Counted from the stretch's first letter, positions 12,096 through 21,499 are shown. The stretch: DNA of 64,000 bases from Actinomycetes bacterium (GCA_021787365.1 JAJYMB010000031.1:1-64000); one strand, 5' to 3'. The notes: a model not told the origin generated them from the sequence alone. Numbers and translations: made by a program.

Positions 12096-12150
12096 CGTAC
12101 TGGGTAAAGCACCGCCTCGCCTTAGGAGCCCACCAATGTGCGGGTCAGCG

Positions 12151-13842
12151 TCACTTCAGGTGGACGTTGAGGTAGGTCATCTCTCCTCCGCCCCCGAAGC
12201 CGTCCCCGGGGTCACCCGAGTTGTAGGGGTTGGAAGGGCCAGGCCACCCAACGAAGGACCTCGTGGAGTAGTCCAAGAAGTTGGGCCGGCCCGTCAGGGG
12301 TATGACGGGGACGTTTTGGAGGACCTCCTTCTCGATGGTGGCCATCGCCGACTTCTGGATGGCGAGGTTGGTGGTGCGAGCGTAGGCGTTGAGCGCCGAC
12401 GTGACCGCCGGGCTCGTGTAGCGCTCCCAGTTGGTCGAGGCAAACTTGCCTATTGGCGCCGAGTTGTTGGGATGGAAGAGGTAATAGTACATGTAGTACG
12501 GCGTCACGTTGGCGTTGTTGCCCCAACTGATCATCATCGAGTAGCGGCCATAGTTGGCAGACGACGCGTAGGTGGAATAGGGCTCCTGCTCGACCGTGGT
12601 GTGGATCCCGAGGGGCAGCAGCTCCTGACCGATGGTCTGCGCCATCGAGATGAAGTCCGACCAGCCCGCGCCGACCAGGATGTTGAACGTCGGGAGCGGC
12701 TTGCCGTCAGGGGCCTGGAGCGACCCGCCCGAGAGCTTGTAACCGTGCGACTCGAGCAACTTCACTGCTCCGGAGGGGTTGTACTGCCAGCCAAGCGAGC
12801 TGACCGAGGTCGGCACCCAGTCGTGGACCTGCCCCGGGGTCACGCTCGCGCGCAAGGCGCCCGACGCAGCCGGGATCGCCCCGAAGTAGGCCCTTACGGC
12901 CACCGCATTGACGTTGATCGTCATCGCCAGTGCCTTGCGGAAAAAGGCGTCATTGAAGGGAGCGGCGCCGTTGTTCAAGTAGAGCAAGTTGAGGTTGGTC
13001 ACCGGCCACCAGTAATGGTTGAAAGCCTTGTTGTGGGCGACGAAGCTTCTCCCCGGGTCGGTGATGGCGTCGTATGTGAACGAAGCGGCACCGTTCATCA
13101 CGAGGAGCTGCGCGGTGGCGTTGGACTTGACCGCCTGCATGGTCACCCCAGCCAAGTACGGCCTCCCAGGCATCCAGTAGTGCGGGTTTTTCACGTAGCT
13201 GACCTGGGTGTTGCTGTACGACTCGAGCAGGAACGGGCCCGTCCCGACCGGGTGCGGGTTGGCGAACGTGACCGGGTTGGACACTTTGGACCAGACGTGC
13301 TGGGGGACGATCTCCTGCCCCACTATCTGGGGGAAGAGCGACGTCTGGGGAGAGCGGAACTGGAACACGACCGTGTTCGGGCCAGTGGCAGTCACCGAAG
13401 CCAGCGCGCTCTTCCAGAAACCGTTCACGTCGAGGGCCGGGTACTTCTTCACGTAATTGAAGGTGAAAGCGACATCGGCAGCCGAGAAGGGCTGGCCGTC
13501 GCTCCACTTGACGCCCGTACGAGTGGTTAGGGTGAGCGTCTTGTTGCCATTGGACCACTTGTAGCCTGTCGCGAGGAGGTCGGTGGCCTTGCCGGTATAG
13601 ACGTTCTCGTAGATGAGCGGCTCGTAGAGGAGGCTCCCGGTACCTCCAGCCGTACCCCCAGTGCCTGCGGGGTTGAGCGGGTTGAAGTTGTCCGGGATCG
13701 TCGTCCACGAACTGACGTATTTGAGCACGCCGCCATAACGGATGCTCGAGGCGCTGGCGCTCGTGACCGGTGCTACGGCGAGCCCGAGCGCGACGGTTGC
13801 GCCGCTTGCGAGCAGCGCGAGAGAACGTGAGGCTTTGTTCAT
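12151..13842 (-). CDS. Family-5 extracellular solute-binding protein of the Opp-type transporter
   Basis: Signal peptide MNKASRSLALLASGATVALGLAVAPVTSASAS; SLLYEPLIYENVYTGKATDLLATGYKWSNGNKTLTLTTRTGVKWSDGQPFSAADVAFTF. Confidence 0.9.
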   Translation of the reverse strand: MNKASRSLALLASGATVALGLAVAPVTSASASSIRYGGVLKYVSSWTTIPDNFNPLNPAGTGGTAGGTGSLLYEPLIYENVYTGKATDLLATGYKWSNGNKTLTLTTRTGVKWSDGQPFSAADVAFTFNYVKKYPALDVNGFWKSALASVTATGPNTVVFQFRSPQTSLFPQIVGQEIVPQHVWSKVSNPVTFANPHPVGTGPFLLESYSNTQVSYVKNPHYWMPGRPYLAGVTMQAVKSNATAQLLVMNGAASFTYDAITDPGRSFVAHNKAFNHYWWPVTNLNLLYLNNGAAPFNDAFFRKALAMTINVNAVAVRAYFGAIPAASGALRASVTPGQVHDWVPTSVSSLGWQYNPSGAVKLLESHGYKLSGGSLQAPDGKPLPTFNILVGAGWSDFISMAQTIGQELLPLGIHTTVEQEPYSTYASSANYGRYSMMISWGNNANVTPYYMYYYLFHPNNSAPIGKFASTNWERYTSPAVTSALNAYARTTNLAIQKSAMATIEKEVLQNVPVIPLTGRPNFLDYSTRSFVGWPGPSNPYNSGDPGDGFGGGGEMTYLNVHLK

Positions 13843-14291
13843 TGTTCCCCCTGGACCTTCCTTTCTACTCATTGGTCTTCTTGTTCCCACGTGCACTTGA
13901 ACGGCGGACGGGACCTGAAAATCCCGACCCCGCCCAAGCCACTGCCGTGAGATCTCTCTTCGCTGCCCAGACAGCGACGTCGTGAAGCATTACGCGCCAC
14001 CAAGGCACTTGTCCGAGTATGGCGCGCCGTGCTAGTTCGCCAGTAGGGCCTAAAGTCACGCGTTTTGGAGCGCTTACCGCCACCGCTAAACTCGTCGGGC
14101 TCAACGCCCGTAAACTCTTCGGGGCCCGTAAACTCTTCGGGCGCAAGGCCGCGCTCGGGACTGCCCACCCTGCAGACCGAGAGGCCGCAGGCAGCACCCG
14201 CTGCTGCTTCCACACAAGACTTAAACTAACCCCTGTCAGCTCCGTAGTCAAGGCACTCCCGGCCCATCCGAAAGAAGGCTCCCGCATGGGG

Positions 14292-15551
14292 CTAACCGAC
14301 CCCGCTCCGCCGGCGTCGCGTGGCTGTGGACGGCCTAAGCGCACCGCCGTTCGAGAGCAACTCGTCCACCACCAGCATGGACGCCCCGAGCGCCACGGCA
14401 TCTGCGCCAAAGTGGCCGACCTCGATACTCACCCGGCTGGCCGTGTACTCGAGGGCCTGGCGCTCGACCGTCTGGCGGATCTTCTCGAGCAGGACCGGGG
14501 CCAGCTTCATGCCCACCCAGCCCCCGATCACGATCTTTTCCGGGTTGAACAGGTTGGCCAAGTTGGCCACGCCCACCCCGAAGGAGACGGCCACAGAGTC
14601 GAGAGCGGCCGCCGAAAGTACGTTGGAGCCGGAGGCCTCGATAAAGCGGTCCAGCCACGCCTCTGAGTCAGGGTCGGGCAGGGGGGTCGCTGCCGGGTCT
14701 GTCCGGTACCACTCGGCGAGGATTGCCCGACCGCCTACATAAGCCTCCAGGCAACCCGACGCGCCGCAGCGGCACGGCTTGCCACCAGCGACGATGGCCG
14801 TGTGGCCCCATTCGCCGGCGCTCGAGGTAGCACCGCGGTAGACGGCTCCATTGGTGAAAATGGCGGCGCCCACGCCGGTGCCCCAGAGCACCACGACGGC
14901 ATGGCGGGTGCCGCGCCCCGCCCCGAGCCACATCTCGGCTTGCCCGAGCGCCTTGGCCCCGTTGTCGGCAAAGAGGGGGAGGCCGAGGCGCTTGGAGATG
15001 GGGTCGAGGGCCACGTCGCGCCAACCGATGTTGGGCGCGTGCACCCTGAGCTGGCCGTCCTGGTAGCCCACGATGCCCGGCACCGCCATCCCGACGCCCA
15101 GGAGCTCCCGTCCCTCCCTGGCGAGCCGCCGCCTCAGCTTGTCCACGGCCTCCACGACCTGGTCCAAGGTCTGGCCGGCCTCGTGGTGCTGCGGGTGCGC
15201 CGAGACATCGGCCGTCCCGAGCACTCCCATGCCCAGGTCGAAGGCATCGACCCGGATCCGCGTCTCGCCCAGCTCGACGCCTATCAGCACACCGAAGTCC
15301 GGGTTCACCTCGAGCAGTGTGCTCGGACGGCCGCCGTCGGAGTCCTCTTGGCCGGCTTCGACCACGAGGCCCTCGTCCAAAAGAGCTGCAGTCACGTTGG
15401 TGATGCTCCCGCTGCTCAACCCGGTGAGGCGCACCAAAGCGGCGCGATTGAGCGGCCCTTCTTGGAACAATCTCGTCAGCACGGCGGCGCGGTTGACCCT
15501 ACGCAGGTCCCGCACCGTTGCCCTCCCAGACGTCAAGGCCACTTCTCTCAA
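14292..15551 (-). CDS. ROK family transcriptional regulator/sugar kinase-like protein
   Basis: N-terminal wHTH (RDLRRVNRAAVLTRLFQEGPLNRAALVRLTGLSSGSITNVTAALLDEGLV); ROK Zn motif CRCGASGCLEAYVGG. Confidence 0.92.
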   Translation of the reverse strand: MREVALTSGRATVRDLRRVNRAAVLTRLFQEGPLNRAALVRLTGLSSGSITNVTAALLDEGLVVEAGQEDSDGGRPSTLLEVNPDFGVLIGVELGETRIRVDAFDLGMGVLGTADVSAHPQHHEAGQTLDQVVEAVDKLRRRLAREGRELLGVGMAVPGIVGYQDGQLRVHAPNIGWRDVALDPISKRLGLPLFADNGAKALGQAEMWLGAGRGTRHAVVVLWGTGVGAAIFTNGAVYRGATSSAGEWGHTAIVAGGKPCRCGASGCLEAYVGGRAILAEWYRTDPAATPLPDPDSEAWLDRFIEASGSNVLSAAALDSVAVSFGVGVANLANLFNPEKIVIGGWVGMKLAPVLLEKIRQTVERQALEYTASRVSIEVGHFGADAVALGASMLVVDELLSNGGALRPSTATRRRRSGVG

Positions 15552-15894
15552 AGCTTAGCATAAGGCGTTGTCCAGCATGTCCCCGACGTCCCCGACGTCC
15601 CCGATGAGCAAGTGCGGCTAGTGCTTGCACCCTTCGCCACCTCGGGGCGGCGAAACTCCGTCCCGGCCAGCCAATTCGGCCACGAGTACCACGTGCATGG
15701 CGTGCGACCACTGTCGCAACCCAACTGGGTGCGTTCGTGGCTTCTCGGTGCAAAAGCTTGTGCTCTAGCAACGCTGGGCGCGCCCGCTACGCAAAATCGC
15801 GCCCAGAAAGCCTCCCGTCAGCACATCGACTCGGGCACTGCCCTTTTTTGGAGTTCCCCTGCAACGACGTGACCCGATGCAGCCCCCGCCCTGC

Positions 15895-17931
15895 TCAGCG
15901 CCGGCCGGCTCGGCTCCGCCCGCCGGCGCCCCCCGCATCGCCGGCACGTTTCGCCCCGCCAGCACGTTTCGCCCCGCCGGCACCCCCCGCATCGCCGGCG
16001 CCCCCGGCATCGCCGGCGCCCTTCGCCTCGCCGGCACCGCGCAGCAACTCCTCTGCATGCTCCCACGCAGCTTTGCTGTGGGGGTGGCCCGAGAGCATCC
16101 GTGACAGCTCGACCACCCTGTCCTCCCCTGCCACCTGCACCGCGTCCGTGACCGCGCGCCCCGCCCGCTCTGACTTGCTCACGGCCACCTGGGCGCCGGC
16201 AAAGGCAGCCACTTGGGCCAGGTGCGTGACCACTACCACCTGGTAGCGCCGCCCCAGTTCGGCGAGCGCTCTCCCCACGGCGAGCGCCGCTTCGCCTCCG
16301 ATGCCGGCGTCGACCTCATCGAAAACGAGTGTCTCGGGGCCTGCGACGCTCTCTCTCGCCGTCGGCACGCCAGCGCTTGCGCCGGCAGCCAGCAAGACCA
16401 GGCGTAACGCAAGCATGGCGCGAGCCAGCTCCCCGCCCGACGCCACCTTGGCCAGCGCCAGCAACGGCTCCCCCGGGTTAGCGGCGAAATAGAAGCACAC
16501 CTCTTCTCCCGAAAGCTCCCTCAGCTCGCCTGAAATTTCCCGCAAGCCCTCCCGGGCCTCCCGGCCCTGCTGGTCCTCCCGGGCCTCCCGGCCCTGCGGA
16601 ACGGCCTGCACCGCGCTGGAAGCATCGTCTCGCCGCACCCCACTCTCCGCGCCCTCGCCCCACAGCCGGCCGGCGTTGGCGCTGCCCGCACCGACGCGCA
16701 CCTCGAAGCGCGCTTTCGGCATGGCGAGCCGGCGCATCTCGGCCTCGACCGCGCGACCGAGCTTCGTCGCGGCCGCCCTCCGAGCCACCCCCAGTTCTTC
16801 GGAAGCCCGCCGCAACTCTGCCAGTGCGCCGGCGTGCTCGCCGGCCAACCGGCGGGCCTCGCCGGCCAGGTCCTCCAGTACTTGGAGGCGCACCCGAGCG
16901 GCGGTTTGCCACTCCAACACGGCTGCCAGGGTTCCGGGCAGCGCGTTGCGCCCTGGCTCGCGCGACGCAGTTGCGCCCCCGTCGCCGCCCAGGCGAGACG
17001 CACCTGCACCAGGACCGTCACCCGAGAGGGGCTTCGCTCCGTACTTCCGCCGCAGCTCGTGCAAAAGGGCGCGGCGCGACATCACCTCGGCCAACCGCTC
17101 CGGGTCGTCTTCGAGCGACTCGGCCAGGGCGCGGGCCTCGCCGGCGGCGTCCGAAAGTTCCGCGGCCAGGCCACGAAGCCGTTCGTACAGCCCGGCGAGA
17201 GGAACCCGCCCCGACAGGCGGCTCAAGACCTCGCCCAGCCGGTCCACGACCTGGTCCTCCCCGGCCAGAACTTCCTGCACAGCTACTGCGGCTGCCCGGT
17301 GCTCCGAGGCGCGAGCGAGCGATTCCTCTTCTGCGGCGAGCTCGTCGTCTTCCGACGCGCTGGTGAGCTTCGCCGCCTCCAGCTCGGTTAGCTGGTACTC
17401 GAGCAGCTCGATCTCCCTCTGGCGTGCCTCGGCGCTGCCGCCGGCGCCGGCCAACGCCGCTTCCAACTGGCGCACCCTCTCGCGCGCCGCGTCCCGGCGG
17501 GAACGGTCCACGCCGGCGTACAAGTCCAGCGCGTCCCGCTGGGACCCGGCGGAGAGCAACGATTGGTGTGCGTGCTGGCCATGCAGGTCGACCAGGCCCG
17601 CACCCAGTTCGGCGAGAGCGCCGGCCGCTGCCATGCGGCCGTCCACATAGGCGCGCGAGCGCCCGTCCCGGGGCACGACCCGGCTCAAAACCAGCTCTTG
17701 TTCCCCGCCAGTCCCGTCGGAAAGGACGAAGCGCCCCTCGACGACAGCCTCGGCAGCCCCCGGGCGCACGAGCACGGGGTCGGCCCGCCCCCCGAGCAGA
17801 AGCTCGACGGCTTCCACGACGAGCGTCTTGCCGGCGCCCGTCTCGCCGGTCAGCGCTGTCATGCCGGGCCCGAAGACCAATGAGAGGTCCTCGATAACCC
17901 CCAACTCTTTGACCCTGAGCTCGCTCAGCAC
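15895..17931 (-). CDS. recN: DNA repair protein RecN with low-complexity insert and Ala/Gly-rich C-terminal tail
   Basis: MLSELRVKELGVIEDLSLVFGPGMTALTGETGAGKTLVVEAVELLLGGRAD; LAKVASGGELARAMLALRLVL; TLVFDEVDAGIGGEAA. Confidence 0.95.
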   Translation of the reverse strand: MLSELRVKELGVIEDLSLVFGPGMTALTGETGAGKTLVVEAVELLLGGRADPVLVRPGAAEAVVEGRFVLSDGTGGEQELVLSRVVPRDGRSRAYVDGRMAAAGALAELGAGLVDLHGQHAHQSLLSAGSQRDALDLYAGVDRSRRDAARERVRQLEAALAGAGGSAEARQREIELLEYQLTELEAAKLTSASEDDELAAEEESLARASEHRAAAVAVQEVLAGEDQVVDRLGEVLSRLSGRVPLAGLYERLRGLAAELSDAAGEARALAESLEDDPERLAEVMSRRALLHELRRKYGAKPLSGDGPGAGASRLGGDGGATASREPGRNALPGTLAAVLEWQTAARVRLQVLEDLAGEARRLAGEHAGALAELRRASEELGVARRAAATKLGRAVEAEMRRLAMPKARFEVRVGAGSANAGRLWGEGAESGVRRDDASSAVQAVPQGREAREDQQGREAREGLREISGELRELSGEEVCFYFAANPGEPLLALAKVASGGELARAMLALRLVLLAAGASAGVPTARESVAGPETLVFDEVDAGIGGEAALAVGRALAELGRRYQVVVVTHLAQVAAFAGAQVAVSKSERAGRAVTDAVQVAGEDRVVELSRMLSGHPHSKAAWEHAEELLRGAGEAKGAGDAGGAGDAGGAGGAKRAGGAKRAGDAGGAGGRSRAGRR

Positions 17932-18055
17932 GGTACCCGGACCATTTATTATTGCTTCCTCCAGGGACGTCCCTTCGGTTCGCGCACCGAAGAGCCCCGC
18001 CCTTGAGCCGCACGCCTCCTCGAGTACAACCGGGCCAACGCTGCCTGCCGTGGCA

Positions 18056-18910
18056 CTAGCGGTCGCTCAGACGGAACTTGCTTTTCAGGACCCACTCGAA
18101 ACTATGGTCGCCGAAGCCGACCAGCAAGGCATCGTGGGCTCCCGCCCGGCAGACCAGCCGCTCGCCCACGTCCACCTGCCCGCAAAACTCGCCATCGAGT
18201 ATCAGGTCGGCAGCGAAGCGTCCGTCCACGCGCAGGCTCACATCGTCCGACGCGTCGAGGACCAGGCTCCGGTCGAACAGCATGTGAGGAGAGACCGGCG
18301 TGAGCACGAGGCAGCGCACCTTCGGCGAGACGATCGGGCCCCGGGCGGAGAGGTTGTAACCCGTGGAGCCGGTCGCCGTCGACACGATAATGGCGTCTGC
18401 CGTGTACGAAAGGAACTGCCGCCCGTCGACCCACGACCTGACGTGCACGGTGTGGGCGCCGGCGGGACGGGCGAGCACGGCGTCGTTCAGAGCAGTAGCC
18501 CGAAGGCGCGGGGTGCGTGACCCCTCGGGCAACACCGCGGCGTCGACCGTCATCCTGCGCTCCAGCACGTAATCGCCGGCAAGGAACCGGTCTATGGCTT
18601 CGTGCAGCCCCTCGGGCTCGGCCGACGTCAGGTAACCGAAGCGCCCGAAGTTGACCCCGAGCACCGGGATCGCCCTCCGCGCCACCATCCCGACGGTGCG
18701 CAACATCGTGCCGTCGCCGCCCAGGCTGACCAGGAGGTCAAGGCCCCCGACGGCATCAGCTCCGCCCTCGGGCTGGCATGCCGCTTGCGAGCTGAGCTCG
18801 GGTAGTAAGACCGCGACGTGACCTCTGCTCTCCAGCCATAAGGCAGTCTCCTTCGCGACCTCGACCGCCCGGGGGCGCTCCCCGTGCGGGACAAGCCCTA
18901 TCCGTGCCAT
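18056..18910 (-). CDS. nadK: NAD kinase
   Basis: LLVSLGGDGTMLRTVGMV ... NFGRFGYLTSAEPE; TATGSTGYNLSARGPIVSP. Confidence 0.95.
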   Translation of the reverse strand: MARIGLVPHGERPRAVEVAKETALWLESRGHVAVLLPELSSQAACQPEGGADAVGGLDLLVSLGGDGTMLRTVGMVARRAIPVLGVNFGRFGYLTSAEPEGLHEAIDRFLAGDYVLERRMTVDAAVLPEGSRTPRLRATALNDAVLARPAGAHTVHVRSWVDGRQFLSYTADAIIVSTATGSTGYNLSARGPIVSPKVRCLVLTPVSPHMLFDRSLVLDASDDVSLRVDGRFAADLILDGEFCGQVDVGERLVCRAGAHDALLVGFGDHSFEWVLKSKFRLSDR

Positions 18911-18914
18911 AACG

Positions 18915-19781
18915 TCAACGCGGCGCGCCGGCCGAGGCCAGCGCCGAGAGAGCGACCTCCTCGAAGTTCACCATCGCAGCAGCATCGCCTTCCCCAGGGC
19001 ATACGTGCAAGAAGAATTCAGTGTTGCCGCGGGTCCCTAGCAACGGGGACGCCATGGCCCCCACCACGCCGGCACCGGCGGCCACGAAGGCGTCGGCCAC
19101 GGACCGCAGGGCGCCGGCCCAGGCGCCGGCGTCGCGCACGACCCCCCGGCCCCTTGACACGAGCGCCTTGCCCGCTTCGAACTGTGGCTTTACCAGCACC
19201 ACCAAGTCCGCCCCCGGCCGCGCCAAACCCACCAGTGCGCCCGCGACCATGGTCAGGGAAATGAACGACAGGTCGGCCACCACTATGTCGAAGCGCCGGC
19301 CGCCCACATCCTCTGGGCTCAGGTAGCGGATGTTCCTACCCTCCATCACCTCGACGCGAGGGTCTGCCCTGAGCCGAGCCAGCAGCTGCCCCCTCCCGAC
19401 GTCCACCGCCACCACCCGCGAGGCTCCCCACTGCAGCAAGCAATCGGTGAAACCACCGGTGGAAGTGCCGGCGTCGAGGGCCTCTTTCCCCTTCACCTCC
19501 ACCCCGAAGCCCCGGAGGGCTGCGTCCAGCTTTTCCCCTCCCCGGCTGGCGAAACGGGGGAGGGGCTCGGTAACGACGAGGGGCTCGGAAGAGCTGACCT
19601 GGCGGGAGGTCTTCTCGGCCACGGCACCGGCCACCAGCACGCGGCTCGCAGCCACAAGCGCGCCCGCCTCGGAGCGGCTGGAAGCCAGGCCCCTGGTGAC
19701 GAGCTCTACGTCGAGACGCCTCCGGGCAGCCAGCTCAGGACCGCCCCGGGCTTCGGCGCGGCGCGGCCTTCCGGGCACCAC
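18915..19781 (-). CDS. tlyA: TlyA family rRNA (cytidine-2'-O)-methyltransferase; start near GTG 19781/19778
   Basis: S4-like RRLDVELVTRGLASSRSEAGALV then FtsJ fold: LDAGTSTGGFTDCLLQWGASRVVAVDVGRGQL; the K/P-rich N-terminus in the ORF track is out-of-frame reading of the upstream gene. Confidence 0.9.
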   Translation of the reverse strand: MVPGRPRRAEARGGPELAARRRLDVELVTRGLASSRSEAGALVAASRVLVAGAVAEKTSRQVSSSEPLVVTEPLPRFASRGGEKLDAALRGFGVEVKGKEALDAGTSTGGFTDCLLQWGASRVVAVDVGRGQLLARLRADPRVEVMEGRNIRYLSPEDVGGRRFDIVVADLSFISLTMVAGALVGLARPGADLVVLVKPQFEAGKALVSRGRGVVRDAGAWAGALRSVADAFVAAGAGVVGAMASPLLGTRGNTEFFLHVCPGEGDAAAMVNFEEVALSALASAGAPR

Positions 19782-20412
19782 CAGCCGGCCCGGTCGGGCC
19801 GGCAGCCTTACCTGCCCGGCCTGCTTTGTTGGCGCCGGAAGCTTTGTTGGCGCCGGCTGCTTTGTTGGTGGTGGCAGCTTTGTTGGCGCCGGCAGCTTTG
19901 GTGGTGGTGGCGACCGGCCGAGCTTTTTCGGCTTTTGCCGCTTTGGCCGCTTTGGCCGCTCCAACTGCGCCGGCGGCCTCTGTCGTTTTCGCCGCCCCAC
20001 CTGCTTTCCGAGCGCCGCCCGCTTTCGCTGCACGTGCCTTCACTGCGCCACTCGCCTTGGCCGCGCCCGCTGCCTTCGTAACGCTGGCCTCTACTACGCC
20101 CGCCGCCGGCCCTCCGCCCGCCGGCGTGGTCAGCGTGCCACCTCGTGGCTCCTCGTCGCGTCGCAGGTCGCGCTCCAGACGATCCAGGTCCCTAAAGACC
20201 ACGGCGACCTCCCGGCGAAGGGCGCCCACGACTTCGGCGGCGGCGCGCCTCCCCTCGTCCACGAGCGCTTCCGCCCTCTGCTTGGCTTCGGTCCTGGCTC
20301 GGTCCGAGGGGCGGAGCAGCTGGTCGGCCACCTGCCTCGCCCGGGCGGCCGCCACTCCCATCAGTGCTGCCGCTGCTTGTCCGGCCCTGCGAAGGTCGTC
20401 TTCTGTGGCCAT
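19735..20412 (-). CDS. Uncharacterised alpha-helical protein with histone-H1-like Ala/Lys-rich C-terminal tail
   Basis: MATEDDLRRAGQAAAALMGVAAARARQVADQLLRPSDRARTEAKQRAEALVDEG... followed by TKAAGAAKASGAVKARAAKAGG...KAAGANKASGANKAGRAGKAAG. Confidence 0.8.
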   Translation of the reverse strand: MATEDDLRRAGQAAAALMGVAAARARQVADQLLRPSDRARTEAKQRAEALVDEGRRAAAEVVGALRREVAVVFRDLDRLERDLRRDEEPRGGTLTTPAGGGPAAGVVEASVTKAAGAAKASGAVKARAAKAGGARKAGGAAKTTEAAGAVGAAKAAKAAKAEKARPVATTTKAAGANKAATTNKAAGANKASGANKAGRAGKAAGPTGPAGGARKAAPRRSPGRS

Positions 20413-20523
20413 GAGAAGAGTGTACGGCCGGCCGGCGCCTCGAAACCGTAATGAAAAGACCCGGGGCTCGAAACGCCTGCCTGGGCCCTGCGCCACGGCT
20501 CCCGCCTCCGGCCCTGCCCGGGA

Positions 20524-21213
20524 GTGCCGCTGGTAGGGTCGGTGGTCGTGGCAACGGACGGGCAACGCTGGGACCTGGTGATCTTCGACAACGACGGCGT
20601 CGTCGTGGACAGCGAACCGCTGGCCAGCCTGGCCATGCACGAAACCCTCGCCGGCCTGGGCCACCAGATGACCGTCGACGAGATCGACGACCAGCTGAAA
20701 GGGGGCACCCTCGGCCGAACCCGGGGCGTGCTCGAGCAGCGCTTCGGGCCGCTCCCACCCGACTTCGAGGACAACTACACCGCCAAGCTGTACGAACTGA
20801 TGACAGATCAGCTCCGCCCCGTCCCGGGCATCGAGGCGGTCCTGGACGGGTTGGACGCTGCCGGCGTCCCTTACTGCATCGCCTCTTCAGGCCGGCGCGA
20901 GCGCGTCCGGTTTGCGCTGGAGACAGCCAGTGTGTCCCGGCGCTTCGGCGACCGGTACTGGGGTGCGGAGGACGCGCCGAGGGGCAAGCCGGCGCCGGAC
21001 CTCTTCCTCGCCGCTGCTTCCGGCATGCACGTCGCACCCGAGCGCTGCGTGGTGGTCGAGGACTCAGAGCTCGGTGTCCGGGCGGCGCACGCCGCTCGTA
21101 TGACGGTGTTCGGCTTCGCGGGGCGCACGCCGGCCGACCGCCTCGCCTCCGCCGACGCCGTCTTCAAGGACATGGCGGACCTGCCGGCGCTGCTGCTTGG
21201 CCCAGCCCGCTGA
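20524..21213 (+). CDS. HAD superfamily hydrolase (beta-phosphoglucomutase-like)
   Basis: DLVIFDNDGVVVDSEPLASLAMHETLAGLG; GAEDAPRGKPAPDLFLAAASGM; VVVEDSELGVRAAHAARM. Confidence 0.92.
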   Translation: MPLVGSVVVATDGQRWDLVIFDNDGVVVDSEPLASLAMHETLAGLGHQMTVDEIDDQLKGGTLGRTRGVLEQRFGPLPPDFEDNYTAKLYELMTDQLRPVPGIEAVLDGLDAAGVPYCIASSGRRERVRFALETASVSRRFGDRYWGAEDAPRGKPAPDLFLAAASGMHVAPERCVVVEDSELGVRAAHAARMTVFGFAGRTPADRLASADAVFKDMADLPALLLGPAR

Positions 21214-21227
21214 CCTCGCCCACGCGC

Positions 21228-21300
21228 GGGCATCATCGCCCGGCGGCGGGCATCATCGCCCCGGCTGCGGGCATCATCGCCCCGGCTGCGGGCATCATGG
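21228..21300. repeat. Four tandem copies of ~20-21 bp unit (gggcatcatcgccccggctgc)
   Basis: gggcatcat at 21228, 21248, 21269, 21290. Confidence 0.95.
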
Positions 21301-21315
21301 CAACGCACGCGCGCC

Positions 21316-21425
21316 AAAAGCTCACCGATGTGCTGGCGCCAGGCGCACATCATCCGGAAACGTGACCGTTTCCGGCCCAAAAACCTACCGATGTGCGGTT
21401 TGGGATTTCAGATCCGTCAGAAAAC
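21316..21425. repeat. Intergenic nested inverted-repeat element, copy 1 (related to 60812-60916)
   Basis: ctcaccGATGTGC-tggcgccaggc-GCACATC; CCGGAAACG-tgac-CGTTTCCGG; cctaccgatgtgc...gatccgtcag; collinear with copy 2. Confidence 0.7.
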
Positions 21426-21499
21426 CTTCCAGGGCGGAGGCCGTCGCAGGCCGCCGCCGGCGAGCCCACGCCACCAACACCGAGGCGCAGCCGGCGAGC

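Noticed and set aside
12110-12150. cccaccaatgtgcgggtcagcgtcacttcag as a third copy of the nested inverted-repeat element
   Set aside because: Only a partial match to one arm, lacking the paired arms, and it abuts the SBP stop codon.
19782-20033. K/P-rich N-terminus of the TlyA ORF
   Set aside because: It is the out-of-frame reading of the AK-rich tail of the upstream gene (19735..20412).
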